Below are positions 24,615 to 33,644 of a DNA stretch of 35,894 nt, piece by piece. A program made the translations under genes and the position numbers. Every line of letters begins with the position of its first letter. The first letter of the stretch is position 1. The stretch comes from Acidobacteriota bacterium (GTDB lineage: Bacteria; Acidobacteriota; UBA6911; RPQK01; JADFOI01): positions 1-35,894 of the forward strand of contig JADFOI010000024.1 in NCBI GenBank assembly GCA_022562935.1. The letters are read 5' to 3'. The notes beneath the pieces are model-generated. The model saw only the letters and a list, made by a program, of their open reading frames with translations. It had not been told where the DNA came from and ran no database searches.

Positions 24615-26294
24615 CTATTGCACATTCATCTCCAGGGCTTCGGTGAGGCTGATATTGTGCCGTTCAAAAGTCCGGCCCAGCGCTCGATCCAGCAGCGCCT
24701 GACTCTTCATCAGATCTGTTTCCGCCCGCACTACGATCGATTCAGCCCGAATCAAATCCCGCTGAGCTTCAATCAGCTGGCGGGTGGTTCCGGCTCCCAC
24801 CTCAAACCTGGCCTGTTCCGCCTCCAGGCGCTCCTGGGCAGCACGCAACCCTGATCTGCCTGTTTGAAGGCTGGCTTGATTCATCTCCAGTTGAGTCAAA
24901 GCGTCGCGGATCTCCAGGGAAACCAACTGCTGGACGTTCTTCCGGCTCAGCACTGCTCGGTCATAACGAATCTGTGCCTGAGCATTTCTTGCCCGAGCTT
25001 CCCGGTTGAATACCGGCAGCCTTACCTCCAATCCCAGCAAGTAACCATAAAACTCGGAACTGAAGAGCTGGTCCAGAGAATCCTCCAATCCTCCGGGAAT
25101 GATGTCGATGATCTGGGGATCGGTAAATCCTCCCGAAAAATCACGCACGATTCTTTGCCCTCCCAGTCCAAATTGCTGATACCCGGCCACCAAGTCGAGT
25201 GTGGGTCGCAGCTCATTTCGGGACAGATCCAGGTTGACCCGTTCGTTCTCGATCTGCAGATCGGATTGTTGCAGTTCGGGGCGCAATTCCTGGGCAATCG
25301 CCTGCAGTCGTTCAAAGGACTCCGACACCTGAAAGTCTGCATCGGGAACGTCAGCGGGCACAATCTCAAAAGGGAAGCTGCGGGGGTCTTCATAATCGCT
25401 GATCAGCCGGATCAGCTGGTCCTGAATCTGGCGGTGGCGATAACCGACTCGAATCCGCTCCTCCTGTCTCAGAGCGAGTTCCGCTTCTCCCTGCAGCACC
25501 TCCAGTCGGGAAGCACTGCCCACTTCAAAGCGGGCCACATTTTGCTCCAGGAGCGTTCGGGCTGCTTCCAACGCGGTGTCTTCGACCCGGATGGCCTCAA
25601 GAGCAAACCTCAAGTTCCAGTACTGTTCCTGGACCCGAAGGATCAGTTCAACAGCGCGACGTTTGAATTCCTGCTGGCTGATTTCCAGATTGGTGCGGCT
25701 GATTTCGATCTGATAATCGGCCGGGATTCTCCCAAACCCTTTCAGAATATTTTGTCGGAAGAGAACTTCAAAACTGGTTGTGATAGCCGGTACGAGGCTG
25801 GAAAAGAAGCTGGTTGTCCTTCCCCGGCTTCCCAGGAAGTTCATCTCAAAGGTGGAGCCGGTTGAAAATTTTTGTTCATAGCCGAATTGATAGAGGGTCA
25901 GGACATTGGTAATGCTGTTTCCGCCCTGCAGAGCGGATGTGGTCGGGTTTTTTTCACGATCCCAATCAAAGTTGAAGGTTCCCAGTGGGTCATACACCCC
26001 TTTCTGCTCCTCGACAGCCCACAGGTTCAAAAGGGGAGTGTGGCGCTCGATGTTGACTTCGAGATTGTAGCGGAGAGCCATTTCAACGGCCTGCTGTTCG
26101 CTGAGACGAACCTTTCCGTCACGCACCAGCCCACTGATTTCTGTAGGAGGTACAACGATTACAGCTCTTCTCTGGTCGCTGAAATATTTCGCAAAGGGGA
26201 TGAACTGGCCCAGCACCTCCCCACTGAAGGAGATCAGGCACAGAAGGCCGAGCCATGTTGTGCGAGCGGCCAAAGGGGATAACGATTTTCTCAT
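24615..26294 (-). CDS. TolC-family outer-membrane efflux protein
   Basis: A 559-residue exported protein (signal ending near GEVLG) with the two-fold repeated long helical pattern of TolC proteins: LSEQQAVEMALRYNLEVNIE, FKRRAVELILRVQEQYWNLRFALEAI, then LQTGRSGLRAAQERLEAEQARFEVGAGTTRQLIEAQRDLI. It should form the trimeric outer-membrane duct for the RND pump encoded upstream on the same strand (97 bases to the membrane fusion gene). It is longer than E. coli TolC (about 490 residues), the extra length lying in the N-terminal segment and a loop around 355-405. Confidence 0.92.
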   Translation of the reverse strand: MRKSLSPLAARTTWLGLLCLISFSGEVLGQFIPFAKYFSDQRRAVIVVPPTEISGLVRDGKVRLSEQQAVEMALRYNLEVNIERHTPLLNLWAVEEQKGVYDPLGTFNFDWDREKNPTTSALQGGNSITNVLTLYQFGYEQKFSTGSTFEMNFLGSRGRTTSFFSSLVPAITTSFEVLFRQNILKGFGRIPADYQIEISRTNLEISQQEFKRRAVELILRVQEQYWNLRFALEAIRVEDTALEAARTLLEQNVARFEVGSASRLEVLQGEAELALRQEERIRVGYRHRQIQDQLIRLISDYEDPRSFPFEIVPADVPDADFQVSESFERLQAIAQELRPELQQSDLQIENERVNLDLSRNELRPTLDLVAGYQQFGLGGQRIVRDFSGGFTDPQIIDIIPGGLEDSLDQLFSSEFYGYLLGLEVRLPVFNREARARNAQAQIRYDRAVLSRKNVQQLVSLEIRDALTQLEMNQASLQTGRSGLRAAQERLEAEQARFEVGAGTTRQLIEAQRDLIRAESIVVRAETDLMKSQALLDRALGRTFERHNISLTEALEMNVQ

Positions 26295-26391
26295 GATGAC
26301 CTTTCATTCTTTGAAGTAATGGATATCCTAAGATAATATTTTCTGCTCTTAGAGGCGGCCCGGTGTGATCCAGGCCAACGAGCCGGATGGG

Positions 26392-27642
26392 TTATTCCGA
26401 AGGAGAGAAGATTTGTAACGGATCTCCTTCCGAGAGAGCTCCAGCTCCTTCGATGACCACTTTTTCGTCTCCGCTGAGACCGCTGAGAATTTGGACATAG
26501 TGATCGTCCTGCTCTCCCGCTACGACGATGAGCTGTCGAGCTCTGCCGTCGTCCGCGACCCAGACCAAGGAGCGCCCCCCCTCCTGGCGCAGGGCAACCG
26601 TAGGAATGGCGATCGCATCCCGGATGAGTGGCAGCTGGAACACCCCGGTGAAGAAAGTCCCTGCCTTGATTGCGTGGTCCCTGTTATCGATCCTCACCTT
26701 GACCAGGAAGGTTCGAGTCTTCAGGTCGATGGATTCATTGACCGCTGTGATTTGTCCCTCCCGCTCCATCAACAAAGTTTCGATGCTTAAGGTGACCGGA
26801 ATGCCTACTTTCATCAAACTGGCATAGCGCTCCGGCATTTTCATTTCCGCTTCCAGATAGGAAAGGTCTGTAATTTCCAGGACTTCGTCTCCGCGTTTCA
26901 CGTAGTCTCCAGAGTTCAAGAACTTTCCGGTGATGATGCCGTGAAAAGGTGCCTTCACAGAAGTATCTTCAAGCCTCTGCTGTGCTTGTGCCAAAGCCAC
27001 TTCCTTTTCCGTGACTCGATTTTCTACCACTTCGATGGCTTCCTTGGTGGGTCCGGTCTCAGCGATGAGGAGGCGCTCCCGGGAGATCTCGAGCATGGCC
27101 TCTGCGGTCTCAAAGACTGTACGGGCCTGCTCCCACTCTGAGGTGGAGATCGCTCCACGCTCCAGGAGGGAAGCCGCGCGATCACGTTCATTCCGAAGTC
27201 TCTGATACTCGGCCTCGGACCGAGCTGCCTCTGCTCGAAGCACATCAATCTCTTCTGCACGTCTCCAGGCCAGCAACTCGTTGAGGCTGGCACGGGAGGT
27301 TCGAAGAGCCGCCTCCGCCGATTCCACCGCCAGCCTGGAATCAACAGGCCGTGTCTTGAAGAGAGCCTGTCCTTTCTGTACGGGATCTCCTATATCGACG
27401 AACACTGTTTCCAGCGGACCTTCGACCAGTGCCCGGAGTCTGGCACGATCTTTAGGGATCAGGGAACCGGTGGACCGAAGGGTTCGATTAAAGTCCCGGC
27501 GGACCACAGAAGTTACCTCGACCTCTCGGGCCCGAAGAGCACTTTCCTTGTCGGCTCCGAGTTCTACTGCCCTACCCTCCGGGCCACAGCCCAAAGTCAG
27601 CAGGCAGGCAAGCAATGAAACCCACTCCAGCTTTCTAGTCAT
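26392..27642 (-). CDS. RND efflux periplasmic adaptor (membrane fusion) lipoprotein
   Basis: A 416-residue HlyD/AcrA-type adaptor. Lipobox LLTLGC (Cys19) anchors it. Then beta-barrel start (SVVRRDFNRTLRSTGSLIPKDRARLRA), biotinyl-lipoyl halves (VEGPLETVFVDIGDPVQKGQALF and TSVKAPFHGIITGKFLNSGDYVKRGDEVLE) around a long coiled hairpin, and the membrane-proximal region. It links the RND pump to the TolC duct. Start 27642 is chosen for the lipobox and because it overlaps the pump stop by 8 bases, suggesting translational coupling; the ORF start at 27708 has no signal. Confidence 0.93.
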   Translation of the reverse strand: MTRKLEWVSLLACLLTLGCGPEGRAVELGADKESALRAREVEVTSVVRRDFNRTLRSTGSLIPKDRARLRALVEGPLETVFVDIGDPVQKGQALFKTRPVDSRLAVESAEAALRTSRASLNELLAWRRAEEIDVLRAEAARSEAEYQRLRNERDRAASLLERGAISTSEWEQARTVFETAEAMLEISRERLLIAETGPTKEAIEVVENRVTEKEVALAQAQQRLEDTSVKAPFHGIITGKFLNSGDYVKRGDEVLEITDLSYLEAEMKMPERYASLMKVGIPVTLSIETLLMEREGQITAVNESIDLKTRTFLVKVRIDNRDHAIKAGTFFTGVFQLPLIRDAIAIPTVALRQEGGRSLVWVADDGRARQLIVVAGEQDDHYVQILSGLSGDEKVVIEGAGALSEGDPLQIFSPSE

Positions 27643-30600
27643 TCGAAGATTCCCTGATCTCATACACAGACTCTTCTGCGACGTTGATCCCACGAAACAT
27701 CCCAGCAAACCAGTTGCCGAAGTCGTCCATCAAAGTATAAACACAAGGGACAACGAGCAGCGTCAGGAAGGTCGAGGTGAACATTCCTCCGATGACAGCA
27801 ATCGCCATCGGGGCACGCTGTTCGCCCCCTTCACTCAATGCCAGAGCCATGGGAAGGACGGCGGCCATGGTGGTGAAGGCCGTCATCAGAATAGGACGCA
27901 ATCTCAACGGTCCCGCCCGGCGAAGAGCCGCTTCACGATCCATTCCCTGGTTTCGCATCTGATTCGTGAAGTCCACAAGCAAGATGGCATTTTTGGTGAC
28001 GATTCCGATCAACATCACCAACCCGATAAAGGAAAAGATATCCAGCTGCGTTCCCGTGACCAAGAGAAGACCAATACTCCCCGCTATGGCCAGGGGGACA
28101 GAGGTCATAATGGTGAAGGGGTGGATAAACGACTCGAATTGTGACCCCAAAATCAGGTAAATCATCAGAAGCGCAACTGCTATGGCATAAATCAGGTACT
28201 GGAACGACTCGTTGAAAAGATCTGAGGCTCCGGCCAAAGTGGTGGACCAAGCCGGATCTTCAGGAATAAGGCTATCCGCTATTTCCTCCATTCTATCCAG
28301 GGCTGTTCCCAGGGAAATCCCCCCCAGATTGGCGAAGAGTACTGCTGCACGGCGCCGATTGTAACGGTTGATGGAATCGGGACCCGTTCCCTGCTGGATC
28401 TCGACCAGGTTAGCTGCGTCTATGAGCGGACCCTGTGAGGAGCGCATGGAGACTCGAAGCAGGTCCTCGGCTTCCAGTCTGGCATCCGGCAGAGCACGAA
28501 GTCGAATGTCATAGCGCTTCCCTCCTTCTTTAAAAGTGGCGACGGTCAGTCCTCCAAAAAGAATATTGAAGTTCTCGGTAATGCCCTGAACGTCAACATC
28601 CAGATCATCGGCCATATTGCGGACGATCTTGACCCTTAACTCCGGTTTATCCAGCCGCAGGTCGTTATCGATATCAACCAGTCCGGGAACTTGCCGCATC
28701 CGTGCCATCATCTGGGCCGTCACCCGGTCCAATTCCTCCACATCGGGCCCCTGCACGATGTATTGCACCTCCGCGTTTCGCCCTGCGTGACCCATGGGGC
28801 TGATGTTCTCTATGGCGACGATCGCTTCGGGCACGGCCTCTTTCAAAAGCTTTCGAAGTCGTGCTTTGACCTCTATTTGACTCGCTTCCCGCTGGTGGGG
28901 ACGCAAGAGAGTCACGAAGAGAATGCCGGTATTGCTCCCTCCCATCATTCCCGTACCTGCAAATGCGCTCTCGACCTCTTCCTGTGAAAAAACCACGGTC
29001 TCGATCTGGCGAAGATACTGGTCCATTTGCTGAATGGACGTTCCCGTGGGCATCTCAATTCGCATCATAAAACTGCTTTCGTCGGGCTCAGTCATCAATC
29101 CCTTGGGAACAAAAGGAACCAGGGCAAGTCCGAAAAGAAAGATGAGACCGGCAACACACACGGTCGCCCACCGATGACGCAAAGCCAGATCCAGATATCT
29201 TGAATAGGTCTTTTCCAACCTCTTGAAGGCGTTTTCGAAGGCCTGGAAAATCGGACCCTGTTTCTGTTCTTTCCTTAAAAGCCTGGAACAAAGCATGGGA
29301 GTCAAGGTGAATGAGATGATGACCGACACCAGGACGGAAAAAGCGACGGTAAGCCCAAATTGGAAGAAAAATCTTCCGATCAACCCTCTCATAAAGGCAA
29401 CGGGAACGAAAACCGCTATGATGGTAGAAGAAGCCGCCAGCACGGCCAGTCCCACTTCCGAGGTGCCCATGCGAGCCGCTTTGAAGCTGTTCACCCCCTT
29501 CTCCACATAACGGAAGATGTTCTCCAGCACCACGATAGCGTCGTCAATGACAATTCCGATGGCCAGCGACATGGCCAACATGGTCATGTTGTTGATGGTG
29601 AAGTCCAGAGCGTACATGGCGACAAAGGAAGCGATGATTGAGGTGGGAATGGCCATAACTGCGATGAATGTCATGCGAAAGTTGCGCAGGAAAACCAGCA
29701 TCACCACCGCAGTCAAAACAGCTCCCAGGAATAAGTCAAAGAGGACATCATTCATGGCAGTCTCGATAAACCGCGCTGTATCAAAAGCCATGTCTGCGTT
29801 GATGTCCTCGGGAAGGATCTTATTAATTTCTGCCAGAGCTGCTTTGACCCCCTGGGCGACTTCAACGGTGTTGGTTCCCGACTGTTTCTGAATTCCCAGG
29901 CCTACGGCGGGAAGACCATTGAAGCGAGCGATGGAGCGCAGATCCTCGGATCCATCTTCCACCCGGGCAACGTCCTTGAGACGAATCACCGTTTTATCTC
30001 GGGTCGCCACCACCAGCTCTCTGAGCTCTTCAACGGATTCATATTCTCCCTGGACCTTCACCACGAATTCCCTGTCCGGCTGCTCGATTCTCCCTCCGGG
30101 AAGTTCAATGTGTTGACGGCGAACAGCGGCGGCCACGTCGCGCGGCGTGAGGTCTCTGGCCTCCAGTTGCTCCGGGTCCAGCCAGATCCTGATCTGTCGT
30201 TCTTGAAACCCACCCATCATGACCGCTCCCACTCCGGGAACGGTCTGAAGTCGTTCTTTCACCACCTCATCGGCGTAGCGGGCAATCCTGCGATAATCTC
30301 CCCGGCTGGTGACGGCAATCCACATAAAGGGAGCCATGGCCATATCGATTTTTTGAACAATGGGAGCCTCGAGATCCCGAGGAAGATGGGCTTGGGCCAG
30401 ATTCACCTTGTCTCGCACCTCCTGAGCTCCCACATCGACATCCTTGCCCAGCACAAACTGGACCACGATTTGGGAGTGGCCCTCTCTGGAGGTGGATTGA
30501 ATGGTCTTGACGCCTTCAATGGTATTGATCTGTTCCTCCAGAACGTCGGTGACGTCAGAGTCCATAATCTCCGGATCAGCACCCCGAAGAGTGGAGGAAA

Positions 30601-30739
30601 TCGACACGGTGGGGAATTCAATTTCGGGATAGAGATCGACCCCCATATTCTGGAAGGCGATGTACCCAAAGATAAGAATTCCAGCTGAAAAGAGAATGGT
30701 CGTGACAGGACGTTTGATGGCGGTATCGGAAAGAAACAT
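27635..30739 (-). CDS. RND-family efflux pump, HAE1/AcrB type
   Basis: A 1034-residue inner-membrane pump with twelve expected membrane segments. The N-terminal AIKRPVTTILFSAGILIFGY is typical. The proton-relay acids in TM4 are present in GIVIDDAIVVLENIF, and the TM10-11 region reads GLVMLIGIVTKNAILLVDF. The periplasmic pore-domain duplicates are full length. Drug or lipid substrates cannot be told. It is the first gene of RND-MFP-TolC, unlike the more usual MFP-RND order. GGGAG precedes ATG 30739. Confidence 0.95.
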   Translation of the reverse strand: MFLSDTAIKRPVTTILFSAGILIFGYIAFQNMGVDLYPEIEFPTVSISSTLRGADPEIMDSDVTDVLEEQINTIEGVKTIQSTSREGHSQIVVQFVLGKDVDVGAQEVRDKVNLAQAHLPRDLEAPIVQKIDMAMAPFMWIAVTSRGDYRRIARYADEVVKERLQTVPGVGAVMMGGFQERQIRIWLDPEQLEARDLTPRDVAAAVRRQHIELPGGRIEQPDREFVVKVQGEYESVEELRELVVATRDKTVIRLKDVARVEDGSEDLRSIARFNGLPAVGLGIQKQSGTNTVEVAQGVKAALAEINKILPEDINADMAFDTARFIETAMNDVLFDLFLGAVLTAVVMLVFLRNFRMTFIAVMAIPTSIIASFVAMYALDFTINNMTMLAMSLAIGIVIDDAIVVLENIFRYVEKGVNSFKAARMGTSEVGLAVLAASSTIIAVFVPVAFMRGLIGRFFFQFGLTVAFSVLVSVIISFTLTPMLCSRLLRKEQKQGPIFQAFENAFKRLEKTYSRYLDLALRHRWATVCVAGLIFLFGLALVPFVPKGLMTEPDESSFMMRIEMPTGTSIQQMDQYLRQIETVVFSQEEVESAFAGTGMMGGSNTGILFVTLLRPHQREASQIEVKARLRKLLKEAVPEAIVAIENISPMGHAGRNAEVQYIVQGPDVEELDRVTAQMMARMRQVPGLVDIDNDLRLDKPELRVKIVRNMADDLDVDVQGITENFNILFGGLTVATFKEGGKRYDIRLRALPDARLEAEDLLRVSMRSSQGPLIDAANLVEIQQGTGPDSINRYNRRRAAVLFANLGGISLGTALDRMEEIADSLIPEDPAWSTTLAGASDLFNESFQYLIYAIAVALLMIYLILGSQFESFIHPFTIMTSVPLAIAGSIGLLLVTGTQLDIFSFIGLVMLIGIVTKNAILLVDFTNQMRNQGMDREAALRRAGPLRLRPILMTAFTTMAAVLPMALALSEGGEQRAPMAIAVIGGMFTSTFLTLLVVPCVYTLMDDFGNWFAGMFRGINVAEESVYEIRESSND

Positions 30740-30815
30740 GTTATCGACTCCCTATTCTGACCAACTCTAAGTTCTTAGTTTAGCTTGTATTTTCTTTTGG
30801 GTTAAATGCTGAGAC

Positions 30816-30850
30816 GGCCCACACGCTTAGAATGGGAGGACGTGTGGGCC
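30816..30850. repeat. Hairpin in the 605-base gap upstream of the efflux operon
   Basis: Perfect ten-base arms GGCCCACACG and CGTGTGGGCC with a 15-base loop. Nearby 30887-30905 (TTTAAAGGACCTGACCCC) has REP-like style. The remaining gap before 31345 contains only the pentapeptide relic and no recognisable promoter. Confidence 0.45.
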
Positions 30851-30967
30851 CTATTGGACCACTTCCCTGTATTCCCAGGTACCTAGTTTAAAGGACCTGA
30901 CCCCAGCCTGTAAACTGATAGAAGTGACAGGTTGCTTAGAGTGAAAAGTGCAACTGGGGGGAAGGGG

Positions 30968-31153
30968 CTAGACAACGGCCCCGTTCTCTTGAGACCACTC
31001 AAGAAAGCCTTCTGGTGGATTCTGGACTCCACTCACGTTAGCTCCCTCGATCTGGTTGATTTCTGCCCAGTTCTTGATGTCGGACAGATCGACCTCTCTC
31101 AAGTCGGCACCGCTCAGATTTGCCTCGTTGACCCCATCATCGCCTGCGACCCT
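30968..31153 (-). pseudogene. Relic of a pentapeptide-repeat protein (C-terminal end only)
   Basis: The minus strand is open from 31153 to a TAG at 30968 and encodes 61 residues, too short and lacking a start codon. It reads NEANLSGADLREVDLSD, then NWAEINQIEGANVSGVQ and PPEGFLEWSQENGAVV. The A(N/D)LSG pattern and the terminal PEGFxEWxxENGAV are known from pentapeptide-repeat proteins. A TAG lies just upstream in frame and no N-terminal part is found, so the gene is broken or truncated. I see no reason to call it functional. Confidence 0.7.
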
Positions 31154-31344
31154 CTAGTCCGTACTTCTCACACTTGCTCTACTGCATCGGCGCAATGATC
31201 CGCCGCTTCGCGACGACCTGTTGAGAGTTCACAACTAGCCCCTGAATTCCCGATGACTTTCACCTTACACCATCGAAATTACCTATTGGAAAAACCCTCA
31301 GTCGGTCCCGTAGACTAAGTACTCACCTTGAGGAGAATCATCCA

Positions 31345-32226
31345 ATGCCCACAATAAGACGGCTGGCCTTACTGGGTCTGGCAGCAGGGCTGCTCAGTGG
31401 CTGTAGTCAAACAGTAACGGAGAGGACGAAAATCCTTCGTTTCACCGCCATTCCCGATCAGACCAGCACCGAACTTCAGGAGAAGTTTCAACCTCTGGTG
31501 GAATACTTGAGCCAACAGTTGGGAATCAGCGTCGAGTATGTACCGGCCCGCGATTATCAGGGGGCGGTGGAGATGTTCAAGAATGCCGATGTGATGTTGG
31601 CCTGGTTTGGAGGACTCACCGGAGTCCAGGCACGTCAGGGGATACCGGGGGCCCGGGCCATCGCCCAGGGAGAGGCCGATCCCACCTATTACTCCTATTT
31701 CATCGCTCATAAAGATACAGGTCTGGAGCTGTCCCAGGAGTTCCCCGCATCGATTTCTGAACTACGTTTCACTTTTGGATCGGCGAGTTCCACCTCGGGC
31801 CGACTCATGCCGGAATACTTTATCCACCAAAACGCCGGCCGATCACCCCAGGATTTTTTCACCCATCCCGTGGGCTTCTCCGGCAGTCATGACAAGACTG
31901 CCGAGTTGGTGGAAAGCGGCCAGTACCAGGTGGGGGTGATCAACTACAAGGTCTATGACCGGCGAGTGGAGGCCGGTCAAACCGATCCGGAAGTGTGCCG
32001 GATCATCTGGAAGACTCCCCTTTATGCCGACTACAACTGGACGGCCCACCCGGAATTGGAAACACAGTTCGGCAACGGCTTTACAGACCGGCTGCAGCAG
32101 GCACTGATTGACATTGAGGATCCTTTACTACTGATAGCTCTTCCTCGCAACCGTCTCATTCCGGCTAGCAACGAGGATTTTGAGGGGATTCGTAAGGCGG
32201 CCGAGGAACTGAACATGGTGCGTTAG
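31345..32226 (+). CDS. Lipoprotein substrate-binding protein, PhnD-like (selenate/phosphonate type)
   Basis: A 293-residue lipoprotein (lipobox LLSGC, Cys20) of the periplasmic binding-protein-like PhnD family. The segment LRFTAIPDQTSTELQEKF, AWFGGLTGVQARQGIPGARAIAQGE and YYSYFIAHKDTG is characteristic of the group annotated as putative selenate or phosphonate ABC substrate-binding proteins. It would capture an oxyanion in the periplasm. No ABC permease or ATPase gene lies next to it, so it is an orphan or may serve as a sensor. GAGGAG precedes ATG 31345. The 119 bases before it show no strong promoter. Confidence 0.85.
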   Translation: MPTIRRLALLGLAAGLLSGCSQTVTERTKILRFTAIPDQTSTELQEKFQPLVEYLSQQLGISVEYVPARDYQGAVEMFKNADVMLAWFGGLTGVQARQGIPGARAIAQGEADPTYYSYFIAHKDTGLELSQEFPASISELRFTFGSASSTSGRLMPEYFIHQNAGRSPQDFFTHPVGFSGSHDKTAELVESGQYQVGVINYKVYDRRVEAGQTDPEVCRIIWKTPLYADYNWTAHPELETQFGNGFTDRLQQALIDIEDPLLLIALPRNRLIPASNEDFEGIRKAAEELNMVR

Positions 32227-32352
32227 CCGGCTCAGAGGACGAGTTTCAGGAAGCGAATCCTGTAGCCGGGTTTGATCAGGCAGCAACATAACCTACTTTC
32301 AAATGGAAATCACAAATTTCGTCCGGTCGTGCCATCGTGCCGTCGGAAGCCT

Positions 32353-32385
32353 TCGTAGGGCTCAGCCGGTGGCTGAGCCCTACGA
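32353..32385. terminator. Long hairpin between convergent genes
   Basis: Perfect 15-pair stem around a GGT loop (TCGTAGGGCTCAGCC pairs with its complement). It lies 14 bases before the stop of the minus-strand kinase-like gene and after the plus-strand binding-protein gene. It shares the AGCCGGTGGCT core with 15316-15326. Both a two-way terminator and a REP-like unit are possible. Confidence 0.55.
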
Positions 32386-32398
32386 GAGATGGGACTAC

Positions 32399-33283
32399 TC
32401 AGAAGCTAAAGAGCACATCTTCTTCGCCACGTTCGGCGATCATTTCCCGGATGTACTCCACCAGTCGATCCTTGCGCTTGATCAGGGACTCCAGTTCAGA
32501 AGGACCCAGGTACTTCTGGAGCTGAGTTCTCATCACAGACGACTCAAGCTTTTGCAATCCCTCCCACAACCGGCGTTCCGAGTAAAGAATACCTGACGGG
32601 TAGGGCAACTCCTCATCAGTTCGAAACGATCGAGTATGATCGACCATCCACAGTTTGCCCTTTGGGTCATAGAGATAATTTCCCCGATTGCGATCGTCGT
32701 TGAAGATCAAATTGTCGAAGAGCAACATTACCTGCCAGTGCTGCCTCAGGCTCTCTTCATCCAACAGGGTGTAGCCCTGATCTCTTCGCTCCGTCTCGGT
32801 TACGGCTCCCTCAATCCAGAGCTGCAGCGATCCCTTCTCACCCAGGATTTCTCTTTCCACCGTGGGAGGGACATTGTCCAGTCCCAGCAATCGGCTCAAC
32901 TCATAGGCTGCACACTCGAAAATGTAGTCGTCGCGAAAGGCCACCCGAGTCCCCGTCGGCAAGGTCCTGGACTCGTTAATGCGCACATCCCGAAAGACGG
33001 CATTGACACGCAAACCATCCTTCTCCAACAACACCTTACGGACTCCGGTCACTCCCTGCCCTATCTGTTTGGAAGAGACCACGCGAGCGGTATGCAGAAA
33101 GTGGGCAATCTCCTCGTAGCTCTCCAGGAGAAGTGGCTGCCCCTCGGCATCGGTCAGAAACCTACTCGATCGGTCGGCCCCTGGACTGTCCGATTGTCCC
33201 TGAATCGGCGCAAGTCCGGCCCCATAGGAGACCAACGCACTCAACTCAATAAGGAATAGTGCCGCTAAGGAAAATGTTTTCAT
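32399..33283 (-). CDS. Secreted atypical kinase-like protein, paralogue of 44-1276
   Basis: A 294-residue exported protein (signal MKTFSLAALFLIELSALVSYG). The domain matches the protein at 44-1276 along its length: EIAHFLHTARVV, RKVLLEKDG, AVFRDVRI (Arg98 in the beta-3 lysine place), FECAAYELSRLLGLDNVPP (Glu123), LIFNDDRNRGN (Asp197, Asn202), MVDHTRSF (Asp215) and the tail RKDRLVEYIREMI. It lacks the tandem 68-residue repeats of its relative. No sigma54 promoter is seen upstream. The kinase fold is inferred; substrate unknown. No good Shine-Dalgarno was found before ATG 33283. Confidence 0.75.
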   Translation of the reverse strand: MKTFSLAALFLIELSALVSYGAGLAPIQGQSDSPGADRSSRFLTDAEGQPLLLESYEEIAHFLHTARVVSSKQIGQGVTGVRKVLLEKDGLRVNAVFRDVRINESRTLPTGTRVAFRDDYIFECAAYELSRLLGLDNVPPTVEREILGEKGSLQLWIEGAVTETERRDQGYTLLDEESLRQHWQVMLLFDNLIFNDDRNRGNYLYDPKGKLWMVDHTRSFRTDEELPYPSGILYSERRLWEGLQKLESSVMRTQLQKYLGPSELESLIKRKDRLVEYIREMIAERGEEDVLFSF

Positions 33284-33434
33284 TCGCGCAACAGCTGACA
33301 GCCCTCTCTACTGGACTGCTGCCGGGAGCCACATCAGAAGGGGTGGCCCGCTGAGCCTCCGGAGATCCAAAAAGTAAAGAGAGAAACACTACCGGGATAA
33401 GAAAGAAAAGGACCACGCTGAAAAAACCCAACAA
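33246..33434 (-). CDS. Doubtful small membrane ORF
   Basis: A TTG-started ORF of 62 residues begins with a strongly hydrophobic stretch (LGFFSVVLFFLIPVVFLSLLF) and has no family match I know. It overlaps the first 38 bases of the kinase-like gene in another frame and has only a weak GAG upstream. It lies in the 361-base gap between 33283 and 33645, which otherwise holds the terminator at 33589-33615 and no other gene. Confidence 0.2.
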   Translation of the reverse strand: MLGFFSVVLFFLIPVVFLSLLFGSPEAQRATPSDVAPGSSPVERAVSCCANENIFLSGTIPY

Positions 33435-33588
33435 TAACTCAAGGCTGATCTGTTTATTCAGAGGGTACCTCCCACGTTAGACAGGGTTCGTGGCCGCTTC
33501 AATTTCTTCTAGATGATAGAACCAGCGGGGCCCGGAAGCAACATGATCGTCACCTTTGTCCTGCCCGAGTAAGGCCATCCGACCACAT

Positions 33589-33615
33589 AAAAAGGGCCCC
33601 TGAGGGGCCCTTTTT
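33589..33615. terminator. Strong bidirectional intrinsic terminator
   Basis: Perfect twelve-pair stem AAAAAGGGCCCC / GGGGCCCTTTTT with a TGA loop, giving U runs in both directions. It is 30 bases after the stop of the minus-strand molybdopterin enzyme gene and so ends that operon. Confidence 0.9.
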
Positions 33616-33644
33616 ATTATGGGTTGGCGCCAGCCACTGAATGG

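Noticed and set aside
24864-25865. 333-codon plus-strand ORF
   Set aside because: Exact antisense of the TolC-family gene with no start signal or known motif.
33284-33310. Possible sigma54 promoter for the second kinase-like gene
   Set aside because: The GG and GC elements on the minus strand are two bases out of register and the flanking consensus is missing.
33466-33490. GGTACCTCCCACGTTAGAC resembling the arms at 21871-21998
   Set aside because: Only a short stretch matches and there is no second arm, so it cannot be called a copy.
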